Origin: Phycisphaerae bacterium | Lineage (GTDB): Bacteria > Planctomycetota > Phycisphaerae > Phycisphaerales > SM1A02 | Assembly (NCBI GenBank): GCA_018656645.1 | Contig: JABHZL010000013.1 | Span: forward strand, 1 to 64,000 | DNA: 64,000 bases | Direction: 5' to 3' | Shown: positions 1 to 8,822 of the stretch, one piece after another | Layout: every line of letters begins with the position of its first letter | How positions within the stretch are numbered: position 1 is the stretch's first letter | Translations under genes and position numbers: made by a program | The notes under the pieces: model-generated | What the model was told of the DNA's origin: nothing | The model's input: the letters and a program-made list of their open reading frames with translations, nothing else | Databases searched by the model: none

Positions 1-1
1 A

Positions 2-235
2 CTAGATACTGAACTTTCTCAAATTTCTCTCGATGATTTCTTGTCTGCCGACGAGGCGTTTTTGACAAACTCTAGCTGGGGGGTTCTTCCGGTTGTTGGC
101 GTTGCAGCAACGGTGCAAAATGGAGGAGATGCCACCACAAACCTCCAACAAATTGGGGGGGGTAAAGTTGGGGCGTTGACTGCAGATTTCAGAACTGCTT
201 ATTGGAGCGTGGTCAAGGAAGAGACTGGGGCATAA
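2..235 (+). CDS. Class IV aminotransferase, C-terminal fragment (partial)
   Basis: Only the last 77 codons are present; the frame is open to the left edge of the window, so the gene starts upstream. The visible residues, including DEAFLTNSSWGVLPV and a following IGGGKVGALT, resemble the C-terminal part of PLP-dependent fold type IV enzymes such as branched-chain aminotransferase and aminodeoxychorismate lyase. In that family the T-N/S-S-x-x-G-V/I stretch lies close to the cofactor phosphate. The catalytic lysine would lie upstream and cannot be checked. The family is fairly clear, but the substrate (branched-chain amino acids or aminodeoxychorismate) cannot be decided from this fragment. Its stop codon directly abuts that of the converging gene on the other strand. 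Confidence 0.75.
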   Translation, partial: LDTELSQISLDDFLSADEAFLTNSSWGVLPVVGVAATVQNGGDATTNLQQIGGGKVGALTADFRTAYWSVVKEETGA

Positions 236-490
236 TCACTGCCTATCAGAATCTGTTTTTCTAATTTTTACGTTTCTGCGACCCTCAGAATCAGTTTTGG
301 ATAAACCGCTTATTTTGGCTCCCACAAATGAAACCATGAAAAGGATGGCGTAGGCAACAATAGCCACCAACCCGGCCACCAGCAGTAAAAGCAAAATGGG
401 GAGTAAAAGAACCATTCCAAAAATTGCAAAGGCGATCCCTTTTGGTGAAAAACCTAATTTTTGGTTGAATTGCACCTGGCGTAAATCCAT
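236..490 (-). CDS. Small two-helix membrane protein, function unknown
   Basis: An 84-residue protein if it starts at the ATG at 490; the frame stays open further upstream to 574, but the longer version would overlap the start of dnaE. Residues of about 20-62 form an unbroken hydrophobic stretch rich in Leu, Val and Ala, long enough for two membrane helices joined by a tight turn. The C-terminal tail is basic and polar (KISGLSKTDSEGRRNVKIRK) and would lie in the cytoplasm under the positive-inside rule. The gene converges on the aminotransferase and is divergent from dnaE. I recognise no family. Coding is plausible because of the clean hydrophobic pattern and tight packing, but it is not proved. 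Confidence 0.5.
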   Translation of the reverse strand: MDLRQVQFNQKLGFSPKGIAFAIFGMVLLLPILLLLLVAGLVAIVAYAILFMVSFVGAKISGLSKTDSEGRRNVKIRKTDSDRQ

Positions 491-564
491 GTGTTGAATG
501 ATACACCGCCAAGGAGTACTTTGACCTCTATTTGAATCCGGCATGTTGCTATGATGGCGGAAGC

Positions 565-3500
565 ATGGATGCACAAAAAAAGTGTTCGCAAGATCAACTA
601 GGCGACTTTGTCCACCTTCACTTACATAGTGAATATTCTTTGTTAGATGGCGGAAACAAAATTGACCCGCTTCTTGAAAAAGTCAAAGAGTTTGGCATGG
701 GCGCTGTTGCAATTACAGATCACGGTAATCTTCACGGCGCGTTTGAGTTTTTTAATAAAGCAAAAAAACATGGTGTAAAACCAATTTTTGGGATTGAGGC
801 GTATGTAGCTCCTGCAGATCGAACAGATAGAAAACCGACTGGTGTTCGCGATGGTGGCTTTCACCTGGTTTTGTTAGCTGAGAATATTTTAGGTTGGAAT
901 AATTTAGTTAAATTAAGTTCTGATGCTTTTTTAAAAGGTTTTTATTACAAACCTCGAATGGACCATTCCACACTTGAAAGGTTTGGAAAAGGAATTATTG
1001 CGATCAATGGGCACTTGGGTTCTTCTATTGCTTACTACCTGTGCAAATTTGTCGAAAATGGAAATGATGAGCACTGGCAAGCGGCTGTTAAAGAGGCGGC
1101 GTGGCACAAGAAGGTTTTTGCTCCAAACAAGGATGGTGAACCGAGGTTTTATATTGAATTACAAAGGCACAGTGTTCAAGAACAACTTGCTATCAATCCT
1201 CATTTGATCAAACTTGCAAACGAACTTGATATTCCACTAGTTTGCGACAACGATGCACATTATTTAACCGAGAAGGATTGGGATTCACATGACACTCTTT
1301 GTTGTATTTCGATGCAAAAAACAAAGAGTGATCCAGACCGAATTACATATCCACGGGATCTTTATGTTAAATCTCCGGCACAGATGTGTGAACTCTTTGA
1401 AGATGTTCCCGAATCTGTCGAAAACACTGTTCGTATTGCCCAAAGATGCAACGTTGAATTAGATGACACGCAAAGCCATGCGCCGGTTGTAAGGGTTACT
1501 GGTCCAAACACCGTTGAACCGTTTAGGGGTGGTGATGTTACAGAGTGGTTCAAGGAACATTGCCGTAAATTTGAACTTCATCCTTTTGATTCAAGTGCCG
1601 GGGAAAGTGTTTCTGAAGAAGACCTCAAGGTTGATTGTGATAACGCGCTTCGTTGTCTTTGCGAAGGTGGTCTTGTTTGGAGATATGGAAACGACGGGGT
1701 AACAGAAGAAATTCGTGCACGGCTTGAACGAGAACTTAAAATTCTAAGTGATAAAAACATTAGCGCATACTTTCTCATTGTTTGGGACTTTGTAGATTGG
1801 GCAAGACAACGGGGTATCCCTGCAAACGCTCGTGGCTCTGGTGTTGGAACGATGGTTGGTTTTGTGCTTGGTTTATCAAACGCGTGCCCTGTAAAATATG
1901 GGTTGTTGTTTGAGCGGTTTACAGATCCAGACCGATCCGAATACCCAGACATTGATGTTGATATTTGCCAAAATGGCCGAAGCGATGTTCTTGAATACGT
2001 ACGTGAAAAATACGGGTATGTCGCACAAATTGTTACTTTTGGTAGGCTCAAAGCACGTGCAGCAATTAAAGATGTTTCTAGGGTGCACGGTCTGTCTCCT
2101 GGTGAGGGGCAACGGTTAGCAAACCTTGTACCCGAAGAACTTAATATCACTATCGATGGCGCCCTAGATCAAAATCAAGATTTTAAGGAAGCCTATGACG
2201 AGTCGGACCAAACAAAAACAATAATTGATACTGCAAGAGATCTTGAACATCATGCGAGACATATTGGTGTGCACGCAGCTGGTGTTGTCATTGCTACAGA
2301 ACCGCTCGACAATATTGTTCCGCTCTGTAGAGCAACAGGAACCGCCGAAACTGTGACACAGTGGGATGGTCCGACTTGTGAACAAATTGGTTTGTTGAAA
2401 ATGGACTTTTTAGGACTTCGAACCCTGTCTACAATTGAGCTGTGTAGGCAACTTGTATTAACGACACTTGATGAAAAAAATATATGGAATGCGGTAGGAC
2501 GAAAAATAAACGATGGGGCTCACCCGCTTGACCTAGAACGAATTAATTTAATTGATTCAAAAGTAGTTGATCTTTTCACTCGTGGTGACACTGCTGGAAT
2601 TTTCCAGTTTGAATCTGGTGGAATGCGACGTTTGCTTCGAGAAATGAAACCTAACCGCCTAGAAGATCTTATTGCTGCAAATGCACTCTTTAGGCCTGGT
2701 CCCATGGACCTTATTCCAGAGTTCTGTAGCCGAAAGAATGGTCAAGAACAAGTGCCAAAAGTGCATAAAATCATTGACCATTTTACTGAAGAGACGTATG
2801 GAATCATGGTGTATCAAGAGCAAGTAATGCAAATTGTGCACGGGCTTGGTGATATACCTCTCCGTGACGCATATACATTAATTAAGGCGATTGGCAAAAA
2901 AAAGGTAAAGGTTATTAATGCAAACCGGCCCAAATTTATTGACGGCGCTGTAGAAAAGGGAATGGATAAAAACAAGGCAAACAACTTGTTTGATTTAATT
3001 CTTAAGTTTGCGGGATATGGTTTTAACAAAAGCCACTCAACTGGATATTCAATTATTGCGTTTCAAACCGCTTATCTAAAAACATATTTTCCCGTTCAAT
3101 ATATGGCCGCTGTGCTTACGTATGAAAGTGGGGCCAAAAAAACTGAAGATTGGGCTCCGTACATTACTGATTGTGGTAAAACAAGATTCCCCGATCATAC
3201 AAACGAAGTGGCGCATATAGGTTTTAGTGTTGGTCCGCCAGATATTAATCAATCTGATGCATTGTTTTCTGTTGTTTTTGAAGATGGTGAAGAAAAAACC
3301 AACTGTGGTGGACATATTCGGTTTGGTTTGGAGGCGGTAAAGGGTTCTGGAAGCGCTGCTGTTGCTGCTATTGTGAAGGAACGATCCGAGAGTGGTGCCT
3401 TTGCTTCTGTGTATGATTTTTGCTCTCGAATTAGTGGAAAACTTGTTAACAGGGGAACAATTGAAGCACTTGTTAAAGGCGGCGCCTTTGACACTATCCA

Positions 3501-4353
3501 TGGTGTGAAAAGTCGATCGGCAATCATTGCTGGTTTAGATCAAGCAATTTCTGCTGGGGCGAGTGCCGCTCGTGATCGTGAAAGTGGGCAGGGTGGTTTA
3601 TTTGGCGGGAACAGTACAAACAATTCTGTGGCGCCTGTGCCGGAGTGGAAATTACCAAAAACTACACCGTGGACCCAGAATGAATCTCTTGGTTACGAGA
3701 AGGACGTGTTAGGCATTCATGTTTCGGGACACCCACTCGAACAACATGAAGATTCCCTTCGGTTGTGGTGCAGCAACACGACAACGACACTCAAAGATAA
3801 ATCTGATGGCAGCGAAGCGACCGTTGGTGGAATACTGTCGTCGGTGCGTCTTACGGTTGTTAGAAACGGTAGAAGTGCGGGGAAAAAAATGGCAATTATT
3901 TCTTTACAAGATCGGGGGGGAACTATTGATGGTGTTATTTTTTCTGACGCCTATCAACGGTATGCAGAATTATTACAACAAGACGAAACGGTTATTGTGG
4001 TGGGAAAAGTAGACAGATCCAGGGGTGATCTGCAATTGCTCATTAATAGAGTGATTCCTGTTCAAGACGCATCTTTACATTTGGCAAGAAGGTTAGAGTT
4101 AACCTTTACAAATGGTGTTGATGGGGGTGACACAAGGTCTAGAATGGAAATGGCTTCTGGGCTACTTAAGCAAGCTGGTGCCTCCCGCGTGGCCGCCGGT
4201 GCCACACCTGCTGAGGTGGTTGTATATGTACATACGGGTAAACATGTTGCAACAATTAGAAGTCAGCGTAGGGTGGTTGTAGAACCAAAATTACTTGAAC
4301 AACTTGGTGGAGTTGTTGGCAAGAATAATATCAGGGTGATCTCGAAAAATTAG
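565..4353 (+). CDS. dnaE: DNA polymerase III alpha subunit DnaE
   Basis: Replicative polymerase catalytic subunit, 1262 residues from the ATG at 565; a TTG at 532 in the same frame is an alternative start. The order of domains is typical of DnaE. A PHP domain begins with HLHLHSEYSLLDGG (about residues 17-30). The palm carries the acidic motif PDIDVD near 461-466 and the third aspartate in KMDFLGLRTL near 614. The fingers region contains KSHSTGYSIIAFQTAYLK near 823. An OB-fold lies near 1084-1165. The C-terminal region is shorter than a separate exonuclease-bearing PolC would need, so this is DnaE and not PolC. It stands alone, divergent from the small membrane protein gene and convergent with the receiver/GAF gene, with only ten bases between stops. 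Confidence 0.97.
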   Translation: MDAQKKCSQDQLGDFVHLHLHSEYSLLDGGNKIDPLLEKVKEFGMGAVAITDHGNLHGAFEFFNKAKKHGVKPIFGIEAYVAPADRTDRKPTGVRDGGFHLVLLAENILGWNNLVKLSSDAFLKGFYYKPRMDHSTLERFGKGIIAINGHLGSSIAYYLCKFVENGNDEHWQAAVKEAAWHKKVFAPNKDGEPRFYIELQRHSVQEQLAINPHLIKLANELDIPLVCDNDAHYLTEKDWDSHDTLCCISMQKTKSDPDRITYPRDLYVKSPAQMCELFEDVPESVENTVRIAQRCNVELDDTQSHAPVVRVTGPNTVEPFRGGDVTEWFKEHCRKFELHPFDSSAGESVSEEDLKVDCDNALRCLCEGGLVWRYGNDGVTEEIRARLERELKILSDKNISAYFLIVWDFVDWARQRGIPANARGSGVGTMVGFVLGLSNACPVKYGLLFERFTDPDRSEYPDIDVDICQNGRSDVLEYVREKYGYVAQIVTFGRLKARAAIKDVSRVHGLSPGEGQRLANLVPEELNITIDGALDQNQDFKEAYDESDQTKTIIDTARDLEHHARHIGVHAAGVVIATEPLDNIVPLCRATGTAETVTQWDGPTCEQIGLLKMDFLGLRTLSTIELCRQLVLTTLDEKNIWNAVGRKINDGAHPLDLERINLIDSKVVDLFTRGDTAGIFQFESGGMRRLLREMKPNRLEDLIAANALFRPGPMDLIPEFCSRKNGQEQVPKVHKIIDHFTEETYGIMVYQEQVMQIVHGLGDIPLRDAYTLIKAIGKKKVKVINANRPKFIDGAVEKGMDKNKANNLFDLILKFAGYGFNKSHSTGYSIIAFQTAYLKTYFPVQYMAAVLTYESGAKKTEDWAPYITDCGKTRFPDHTNEVAHIGFSVGPPDINQSDALFSVVFEDGEEKTNCGGHIRFGLEAVKGSGSAAVAAIVKERSESGAFASVYDFCSRISGKLVNRGTIEALVKGGAFDTIHGVKSRSAIIAGLDQAISAGASAARDRESGQGGLFGGNSTNNSVAPVPEWKLPKTTPWTQNESLGYEKDVLGIHVSGHPLEQHEDSLRLWCSNTTTTLKDKSDGSEATVGGILSSVRLTVVRNGRSAGKKMAIISLQDRGGTIDGVIFSDAYQRYAELLQQDETVIVVGKVDRSRGDLQLLINRVIPVQDASLHLARRLELTFTNGVDGGDTRSRMEMASGLLKQAGASRVAAGATPAEVVVYVHTGKHVATIRSQRRVVVEPKLLEQLGGVVGKNNIRVISKN

Positions 4354-4363
4354 CCCTGATCTA

Positions 4364-5476
4364 TTACGCAGCGTTTCCAAATGACCAATCGTCATCTTCG
4401 GTGTCCAAAGATTCTGATGGCCATGTTGTTTCTGCTCGGCGGTGTATCTTAAGAATTGATCCGAGTTGGGCACCAAAGAGTGGGGATATTGTTTCCACTA
4501 TTTTCAAAGATTCATCGCTAAATCGTTTTAAATCGCTTCGGAAAAATACAATAACAGCCATACACCGGTCGCCGTTAAAGCACCCTACAGATAAAACTTC
4601 ATTGCCTTCAAAGTTAAGTTCGTCTGTGTCAATCCAGCTTGTAAACGAGGTTCCGTCTGTAAACACGCGTAAGGTTTTTTCTTGTGAAACAACCGAACAC
4701 GCTTGCTCGCCAAGGGTTTGTAAAAACTCAGAGTAATTTTCGCCCTGGCGGTCATAATTAATGTATGCACCGACGCCCCAACCAACATCGCCTTCTCGAA
4801 TATACACCGCTGCGTTTGTTGGCCCAAGTCGGTGTAACAAATATTCAAGTGATGTCCGAAGCATTGATTCAACTTCTAACTCTTGGCTAACGAGTGTTCG
4901 GAATTCTGCTGCCATTGCAACAATTCGCATTTGTTGATCTTGTTCACATTGTCCATTTGCAAGAGTGTGGCTTAGGGATTCTATTTCTTCAACAGCCTCT
5001 TCATGTGCTTGGTGCACCTCTTTGTAAAGACGTTGTATTTCATTGTTTTTATCTGTCTCTTGTTTGTCCACAATATTTTGTGACATTACTGCTTGAATTC
5101 GTTCTTTTACAACTCCAAGATCGCGTGGCAAACAAAAAACATCGGCGGCGCCGCTCCGCACCATCTTCATGACAAGTGTTTGAGAGCGAGAGGTTGTAAA
5201 CCCAACCGTTGGTGTTTTTGGTGAAAGAAGTTGCGTGAACTCTGAAATAGCTTCAGCCATGGCATTGTTTGTATCACAATCAACAACTATAAGCCCAAAA
5301 TCGGCTTGTTCAAGTGCAACTTCTGCCGCCTTCATTGTTCCGGCGTGTACAACGTGATACCCAGCAACTTCAACTGATGCGCGAATCGCAGTTGTTTGCT
5401 CGTTTGCTTCACCGATAAGAAGAATTTGGTTTTGTGGTTGTTTATAATTTTTCATTGCTTGTACGCCTTCCATCAT
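4364..5476 (-). CDS. Receiver-like plus GAF-like regulatory protein
   Basis: A 370-residue soluble regulator. Residues of about 17-130 have the alternating strand/helix pattern of a response-regulator receiver domain: ILLIGEAN for strand 1, LIVVDCD with Asp66 at the phosphorylation position, and VGFTTS for strand 4. The conserved lysine that should precede proline at the end of strand 5 is absent (CLPRD near 115-119), so normal phosphorylation chemistry is doubtful. Residues 135-180 are heptad-rich and probably coiled coil. Residues of about 190-345 look like a GAF sensor domain. There is no output or kinase domain. It overlaps its upstream partner (an HTH protein) by four bases, so the two are almost certainly co-translated. 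Family assignment by pattern; ligand unknown. Confidence 0.7.
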   Translation of the reverse strand: MMEGVQAMKNYKQPQNQILLIGEANEQTTAIRASVEVAGYHVVHAGTMKAAEVALEQADFGLIVVDCDTNNAMAEAISEFTQLLSPKTPTVGFTTSRSQTLVMKMVRSGAADVFCLPRDLGVVKERIQAVMSQNIVDKQETDKNNEIQRLYKEVHQAHEEAVEEIESLSHTLANGQCEQDQQMRIVAMAAEFRTLVSQELEVESMLRTSLEYLLHRLGPTNAAVYIREGDVGWGVGAYINYDRQGENYSEFLQTLGEQACSVVSQEKTLRVFTDGTSFTSWIDTDELNFEGNEVLSVGCFNGDRCMAVIVFFRSDLKRFSDESLKIVETISPLFGAQLGSILKIHRRAETTWPSESLDTEDDDWSFGNAA

Positions 5477-6063
5477 GCGCTCATGAGTTGTTGCACGGCC
5501 TGTTTAATTGCATCTGTGTTATTTGTGTTTCCGAAAGAGGTTCCAGAATTGTGCTGTGATGGCACTACCGTGACTATATTTGTATTTGATAATTCTGGGT
5601 TATCGTTAATAGTCTGTTGAATTGAACCCTTATCAACACCAGAAGAGGTGGGGTTTAGTAAAATTAGATTTGGTTTGAATGCGTGTGTGATATATCCTGC
5701 AGACCAAGCATCGTCAGCGTGAGTAATCTCAACTTTTCGATCCTGTGCAAATTCTTTAATAACTGGATCGCTTTGATGTGCCGAAACACCAACAACAAGA
5801 ACTCTGATTGGTCCTGATTCTAGTTGGGTCATGTCCATATCATTTTGTTGCATAAAACGAATCAACTCAGACCGAGGAATTCTGCGAAATCGGGAGCCGG
5901 GCACTTTAAAGCCATGTAGGCGTCCACTATCAAAACACCGAATGATTGTTTGTTGTGAAACTTTACAAATTTTTGCAGCTTCGCCGGTAGTAAAAACTTG
6001 TTTATTTTTGAGTTCTGCTCTGTCTTGAGTATCTGTCATGTGTTGCCTTTCAAAAGGTTCCAT
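5473..6063 (-). CDS. Excisionase-type HTH protein with degenerate receiver domain
   Basis: A 196-residue probable DNA-binding regulator. Residues 22-72 match the MerR/excisionase-like winged helix (FTTGEAAKICKVSQQTI, then VPGSRFRRIPRSEL), a family that binds DNA as a single HTH. Residues of about 86-196 have receiver-like strands (IRVLVVGV, NLILLN), but the phosphoacceptor aspartate is replaced by Asn137, so this is a pseudo-receiver. The ATG at 6063 is preceded by AGAAGGG at good spacing; a second ATG at 6039 also has a GAAAGG sequence, so the N terminus is uncertain by eight residues. Its stop overlaps the start of the receiver/GAF gene, suggesting that both proteins act in one regulatory complex. 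Targets are unknown. Confidence 0.7.
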   Translation of the reverse strand: MEPFERQHMTDTQDRAELKNKQVFTTGEAAKICKVSQQTIIRCFDSGRLHGFKVPGSRFRRIPRSELIRFMQQNDMDMTQLESGPIRVLVVGVSAHQSDPVIKEFAQDRKVEITHADDAWSAGYITHAFKPNLILLNPTSSGVDKGSIQQTINDNPELSNTNIVTVVPSQHNSGTSFGNTNNTDAIKQAVQQLMSA

Positions 6064-6182
6064 TAAAGTTCCCTTCTGAGTGCTTCTTCGTCAACGTGGA
6101 TAGCCCACTTCACCCAACTTCCCAATTTGGCTCCAATTTGTAAAAATAGATAACCAAAAACGAACTTTTCAGCACTAATTAT

Positions 6183-6211
6183 GTACCGGGTACGTTTTTT
6201 GGACCAAAAAA
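6183..6211. promoter_or_regulatory. Two adjacent palindromes upstream of the HTH/receiver operon
   Basis: In the 186-base gap between the tsaB stop and the HTH gene lie two near-perfect inverted repeats. The first is GTACC-G-GGTAC (6183-6193). The second is TTTTTTGG-A-CCAAAAAA (6195-6211). The second could be the hairpin of a terminator for the tsaB operon, since it reads with a T-run on both strands. The first is a possible operator for the downstream regulator operon. No clear promoter boxes were assigned. The rest of the gap shows nothing recognisable. Confidence 0.35.
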
Positions 6212-6249
6212 GCGTGCTTGGTACACCTGTTGGGTTCAAAAGTTGGTTT

Positions 6250-6936
6250 TTATTGGTGTCTTGACTCTTTCCACTTGCGAACAGCTTCTGGTTCGCGTGG
6301 ATAGAGTGGCAGGAGTCTAGCTGCTGAAACACGGGGGTGGTCACCCAGTGTTTGGCCAACCTCCAAAATAGATGTTGCCGTTGAACACGATTCTTTAATG
6401 GGCACATCCATTTCATCGCAAATATCTGAAATATTGTTGGGTAAAAATGAATCGCCATACAAAACGGTGGCTCGCTCTATATATGTAGGCAACTCTGCGG
6501 TGTTGACGAGTCGCCCCTCGCAAATCCATTTTGGCTCTTTTGTAACAACCGACAACCAGCAAGTTTCTTTTTTGACAGCAGAAACAACGATTGATTTTTC
6601 GGGGGCGTTCACATCTGCTCGCACCACGCCTAGGGCTGTTTCAACGGGAACAATACTCGCACCTGTAACAAATGAGATTGTCTTTGCTGTAGCAACAGCA
6701 ACCCGAAGCCCAGTAAAGCTTCCTGGGCCAATTGAAATATATATTGTTTTTATATTGTTTTGGTTTCCACCAACACGTGACACTGCTTGGTGCAGAGATG
6801 GCATAACCGCGTCTTTTTCGCGATTCCCTTGTATTGCTGGTATTTCAACAATGTCTTCTTCTCCCATTGTTGCGGCAACCGTTCCGTTTCGCTGTGAAAG
6901 CTCAATAGAAATAATTAGCGAATCTTTATTAGACAT
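6250..6936 (-). CDS. tsaB: tRNA threonylcarbamoyladenosine biosynthesis protein TsaB
   Basis: A 228-residue member of the ASKHA family needed for the universal t6A37 modification of ANN-decoding tRNAs, where TsaB pairs with TsaD. The family signature GPGSFTGLR is at residues 70-78. It is followed by a helix with AVATAKTISF, and the tail PLYPREPEAVRKW resembles the usual TsaB C terminus. Length is normal for TsaB. The ATG at 6936 overlaps the end of the phosphoesterase gene by eight bases, placing it last in a minus-strand operon with that gene, the methyltransferase and upp. Another t6A gene (tsaC/sua5 type) occurs at 41085 in this window; tsaD and tsaE are not in the window. Confidence 0.93.
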   Translation of the reverse strand: MSNKDSLIISIELSQRNGTVAATMGEEDIVEIPAIQGNREKDAVMPSLHQAVSRVGGNQNNIKTIYISIGPGSFTGLRVAVATAKTISFVTGASIVPVETALGVVRADVNAPEKSIVVSAVKKETCWLSVVTKEPKWICEGRLVNTAELPTYIERATVLYGDSFLPNNISDICDEMDVPIKESCSTATSILEVGQTLGDHPRVSAARLLPLYPREPEAVRKWKESRHQ

Positions 6937-7825
6937 AATCTTGTTCGTGGGGAAGCGACGCGAGTTTAATTGCAGACCACATAGCTGTTTCTGCGGTGGG
7001 GATATCGCTTAGATCAATTGGTAAAACCGCGCCTTGTTCATGATCACTGTTCAACAAAAGGACATTTGGCATTAATATCTCTATCCCGTCTGGCACAAAC
7101 GCGTGTCCTAAACAAAACAATTTTACATCCCACTCTTTTGCCAACATGTTTACTTGTGTCTGTGTATGCACTCTTCCCCACACCATCAGGGTTGCGGACC
7201 CGTCAACATTGTTTCTGTCGGCATCCGTCATTGGTCTGTTCACTATATTTTTATCAAACACATGCATAAGGGGGGCGTTTGGCAAACTGTGACAACACAT
7301 TAAACCATTCGCTGATTTTATAGACAGTGGCATTGCTAGGAAGAATGAGTCAATTGCACTCAACACTCTTTCAGATTCTGTGCCGAACACCCACTCGACC
7401 CCATCAATAAACATTTCTACGATATTACCTTTGCCTTTTGTAATACCGCGGCGTGTCAACTGAGACAGTTCGTGATTTGCGATGATTGGATGAACTTGTT
7501 TTGGGTATGCAACTACAAGAGAGGCGATTCGCACAAGCATTCTGAAACTCATGTCAACACCGCCAATAAGTTTATCGCCATGAATCAATTCTTGGAGCAC
7601 AAGGTGGTTGTCTTCGCTTTTGTTTAGATTCGCAAGTTTTACTATTTTGCTGTAGTTAAATGGATTATCGTGCAAATCTCCAGTTACAAGAATTTTTCCA
7701 GTAGCGGGGATGTGTTGTGTAGAGCCTATTCGTCCCTGGGCGGTTTCCATAACCAAAGCAGCTTGAACCAACAATTCACTCACCGCCGTTGGGTCAGACA
7801 TATTGATTGTTGGAATTTGTGTCAT
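6929..7825 (-). CDS. Calcineurin-like metallophosphoesterase
   Basis: A 298-residue protein with the metal-binding motifs of the metallophosphoesterase superfamily. GDLHDN at residues 49-54 corresponds to the GDxHD motif, IANHEL near 115-120 to GNHE, and GHAFVPDG near 243 supplies a late histidine. No signal peptide is visible, so it should be cytoplasmic. The family includes Ser/Thr protein phosphatases, cyclic nucleotide phosphodiesterases and nucleases, and nothing here singles out a substrate. It overlaps the methyltransferase gene upstream by four bases (ATGA) and tsaB downstream by eight, so translation of the three is coupled. Confidence 0.75.
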   Translation of the reverse strand: MTQIPTINMSDPTAVSELLVQAALVMETAQGRIGSTQHIPATGKILVTGDLHDNPFNYSKIVKLANLNKSEDNHLVLQELIHGDKLIGGVDMSFRMLVRIASLVVAYPKQVHPIIANHELSQLTRRGITKGKGNIVEMFIDGVEWVFGTESERVLSAIDSFFLAMPLSIKSANGLMCCHSLPNAPLMHVFDKNIVNRPMTDADRNNVDGSATLMVWGRVHTQTQVNMLAKEWDVKLFCLGHAFVPDGIEILMPNVLLLNSDHEQGAVLPIDLSDIPTAETAMWSAIKLASLPHEQDYV

Positions 7826-8820
7826 GTAGATTTTCTACCTTGAAAAATAGCTGAACTTTGTCCAACAGAACAATTTTTTCTTACCATTCCAATGTTTGTA
7901 ATTCTGTTCCAAGCGCTTTTTGCGTTGTGTTCAGAATATTCAACACAAATAGATCTTCGATCATGAGTTCTAGCAACAGTGCTCGTCGTTCCACTGCCGG
8001 CAAACGGGTCAAGTACAAGGTCTCCCTTGTTAGAACACGCAAGAACAACTCTTTCTAAATAAACCTCTGGTATTTGATTATGATGACCGTGCCTTCGTTC
8101 TTTGTTATTCCCCTGAATGCGTCCCCAATATTTTCCATACCAAACATCCATTGGTACTCGCATCCCTTTGTTATTTTCTTTATTGAGTGTGCGCTGGTCT
8201 TTGTAAATGCTTGCTCGATCACTTTGCTCAAGGATTGCGTCACTGTTCCAAGTACGGTTGTCTGGGTCTTTTACAAAATACAAAGCGTGCACCTTGCTCA
8301 TAATAAAAGACCCGCTCCTACATTGACCAAACCTAAAATGCCACACACACCAGTTAATCATGGTTAAACCGCGGCGTTTTAAGTGCATCACAACCTCGGC
8401 AACGGTGTCATCTGGAATGTTTACCCACAAAGCACCTGTTGGGGACAACAAATCAATACACCCATCAAGCCAATCAAATGTAAACCTTTCGTACTCTTCC
8501 CTTGGCATTCCGTCTTTCCAACCATCGTATGGAACATCCCAATTAAAAGGTGGGTCTGCAAATATAAGATCTACGCTGTTTTGCTCTGGTATTTTTGGCA
8601 ACACCTCTCTGCAATCGCCAATAAATAATGATGTTTCTGGGTTTGTGTCTGTAAAATTTGGTTTAATCAACTTTGTTGATGTTGGAACAAACCTTGGTGA
8701 TTCGTCGCCTAATAATTTTATGTTTGAAAGTTCAAGGTCGTGTCGCTGTGAGGCAATTGCGCCTGTTGGTGTTGAATAACCACCTTGTCTTTCAAATAAT
8801 CTGTTCTTTTTTTCTGGCAT
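7822..8820 (-). CDS. Beta-class DNA methyltransferase (adenine-N6 or cytosine-N4), orphan
   Basis: A 332-residue S-adenosylmethionine-dependent DNA methyltransferase. The catalytic motif IV ADPPF is at about residues 88-92 and the SAM-binding motif DPFAGSGTTS at 271-280. Catalytic motif first and SAM motif last is the beta-class order, shared with CcrM and many type II enzymes. DPPF favours adenine-N6 methylation over cytosine-N4, but does not settle it. The ATG at 8820 was chosen because a longer frame would run into upp. No restriction endonuclease is near; neighbours are upp, a phosphoesterase and tsaB, so it is an orphan enzyme embedded in a housekeeping operon. The target sequence is unknown. 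Confidence 0.85.
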   Translation of the reverse strand: MPEKKNRLFERQGGYSTPTGAIASQRHDLELSNIKLLGDESPRFVPTSTKLIKPNFTDTNPETSLFIGDCREVLPKIPEQNSVDLIFADPPFNWDVPYDGWKDGMPREEYERFTFDWLDGCIDLLSPTGALWVNIPDDTVAEVVMHLKRRGLTMINWCVWHFRFGQCRSGSFIMSKVHALYFVKDPDNRTWNSDAILEQSDRASIYKDQRTLNKENNKGMRVPMDVWYGKYWGRIQGNNKERRHGHHNQIPEVYLERVVLACSNKGDLVLDPFAGSGTTSTVARTHDRRSICVEYSEHNAKSAWNRITNIGMVRKNCSVGQSSAIFQGRKST

Positions 8821-8822
8821 GA

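Noticed and set aside
1578-2150. Long open frame of 190 codons on the minus strand.
   Set aside because: It lies entirely inside dnaE, has Ser/Arg-rich shadow composition and no ribosome site.
6063-6458. Open frame of 131 codons on the minus strand reaching into tsaB.
   Set aside because: It overlaps the clearly coding tsaB in another frame and has no recognisable domain or signal.
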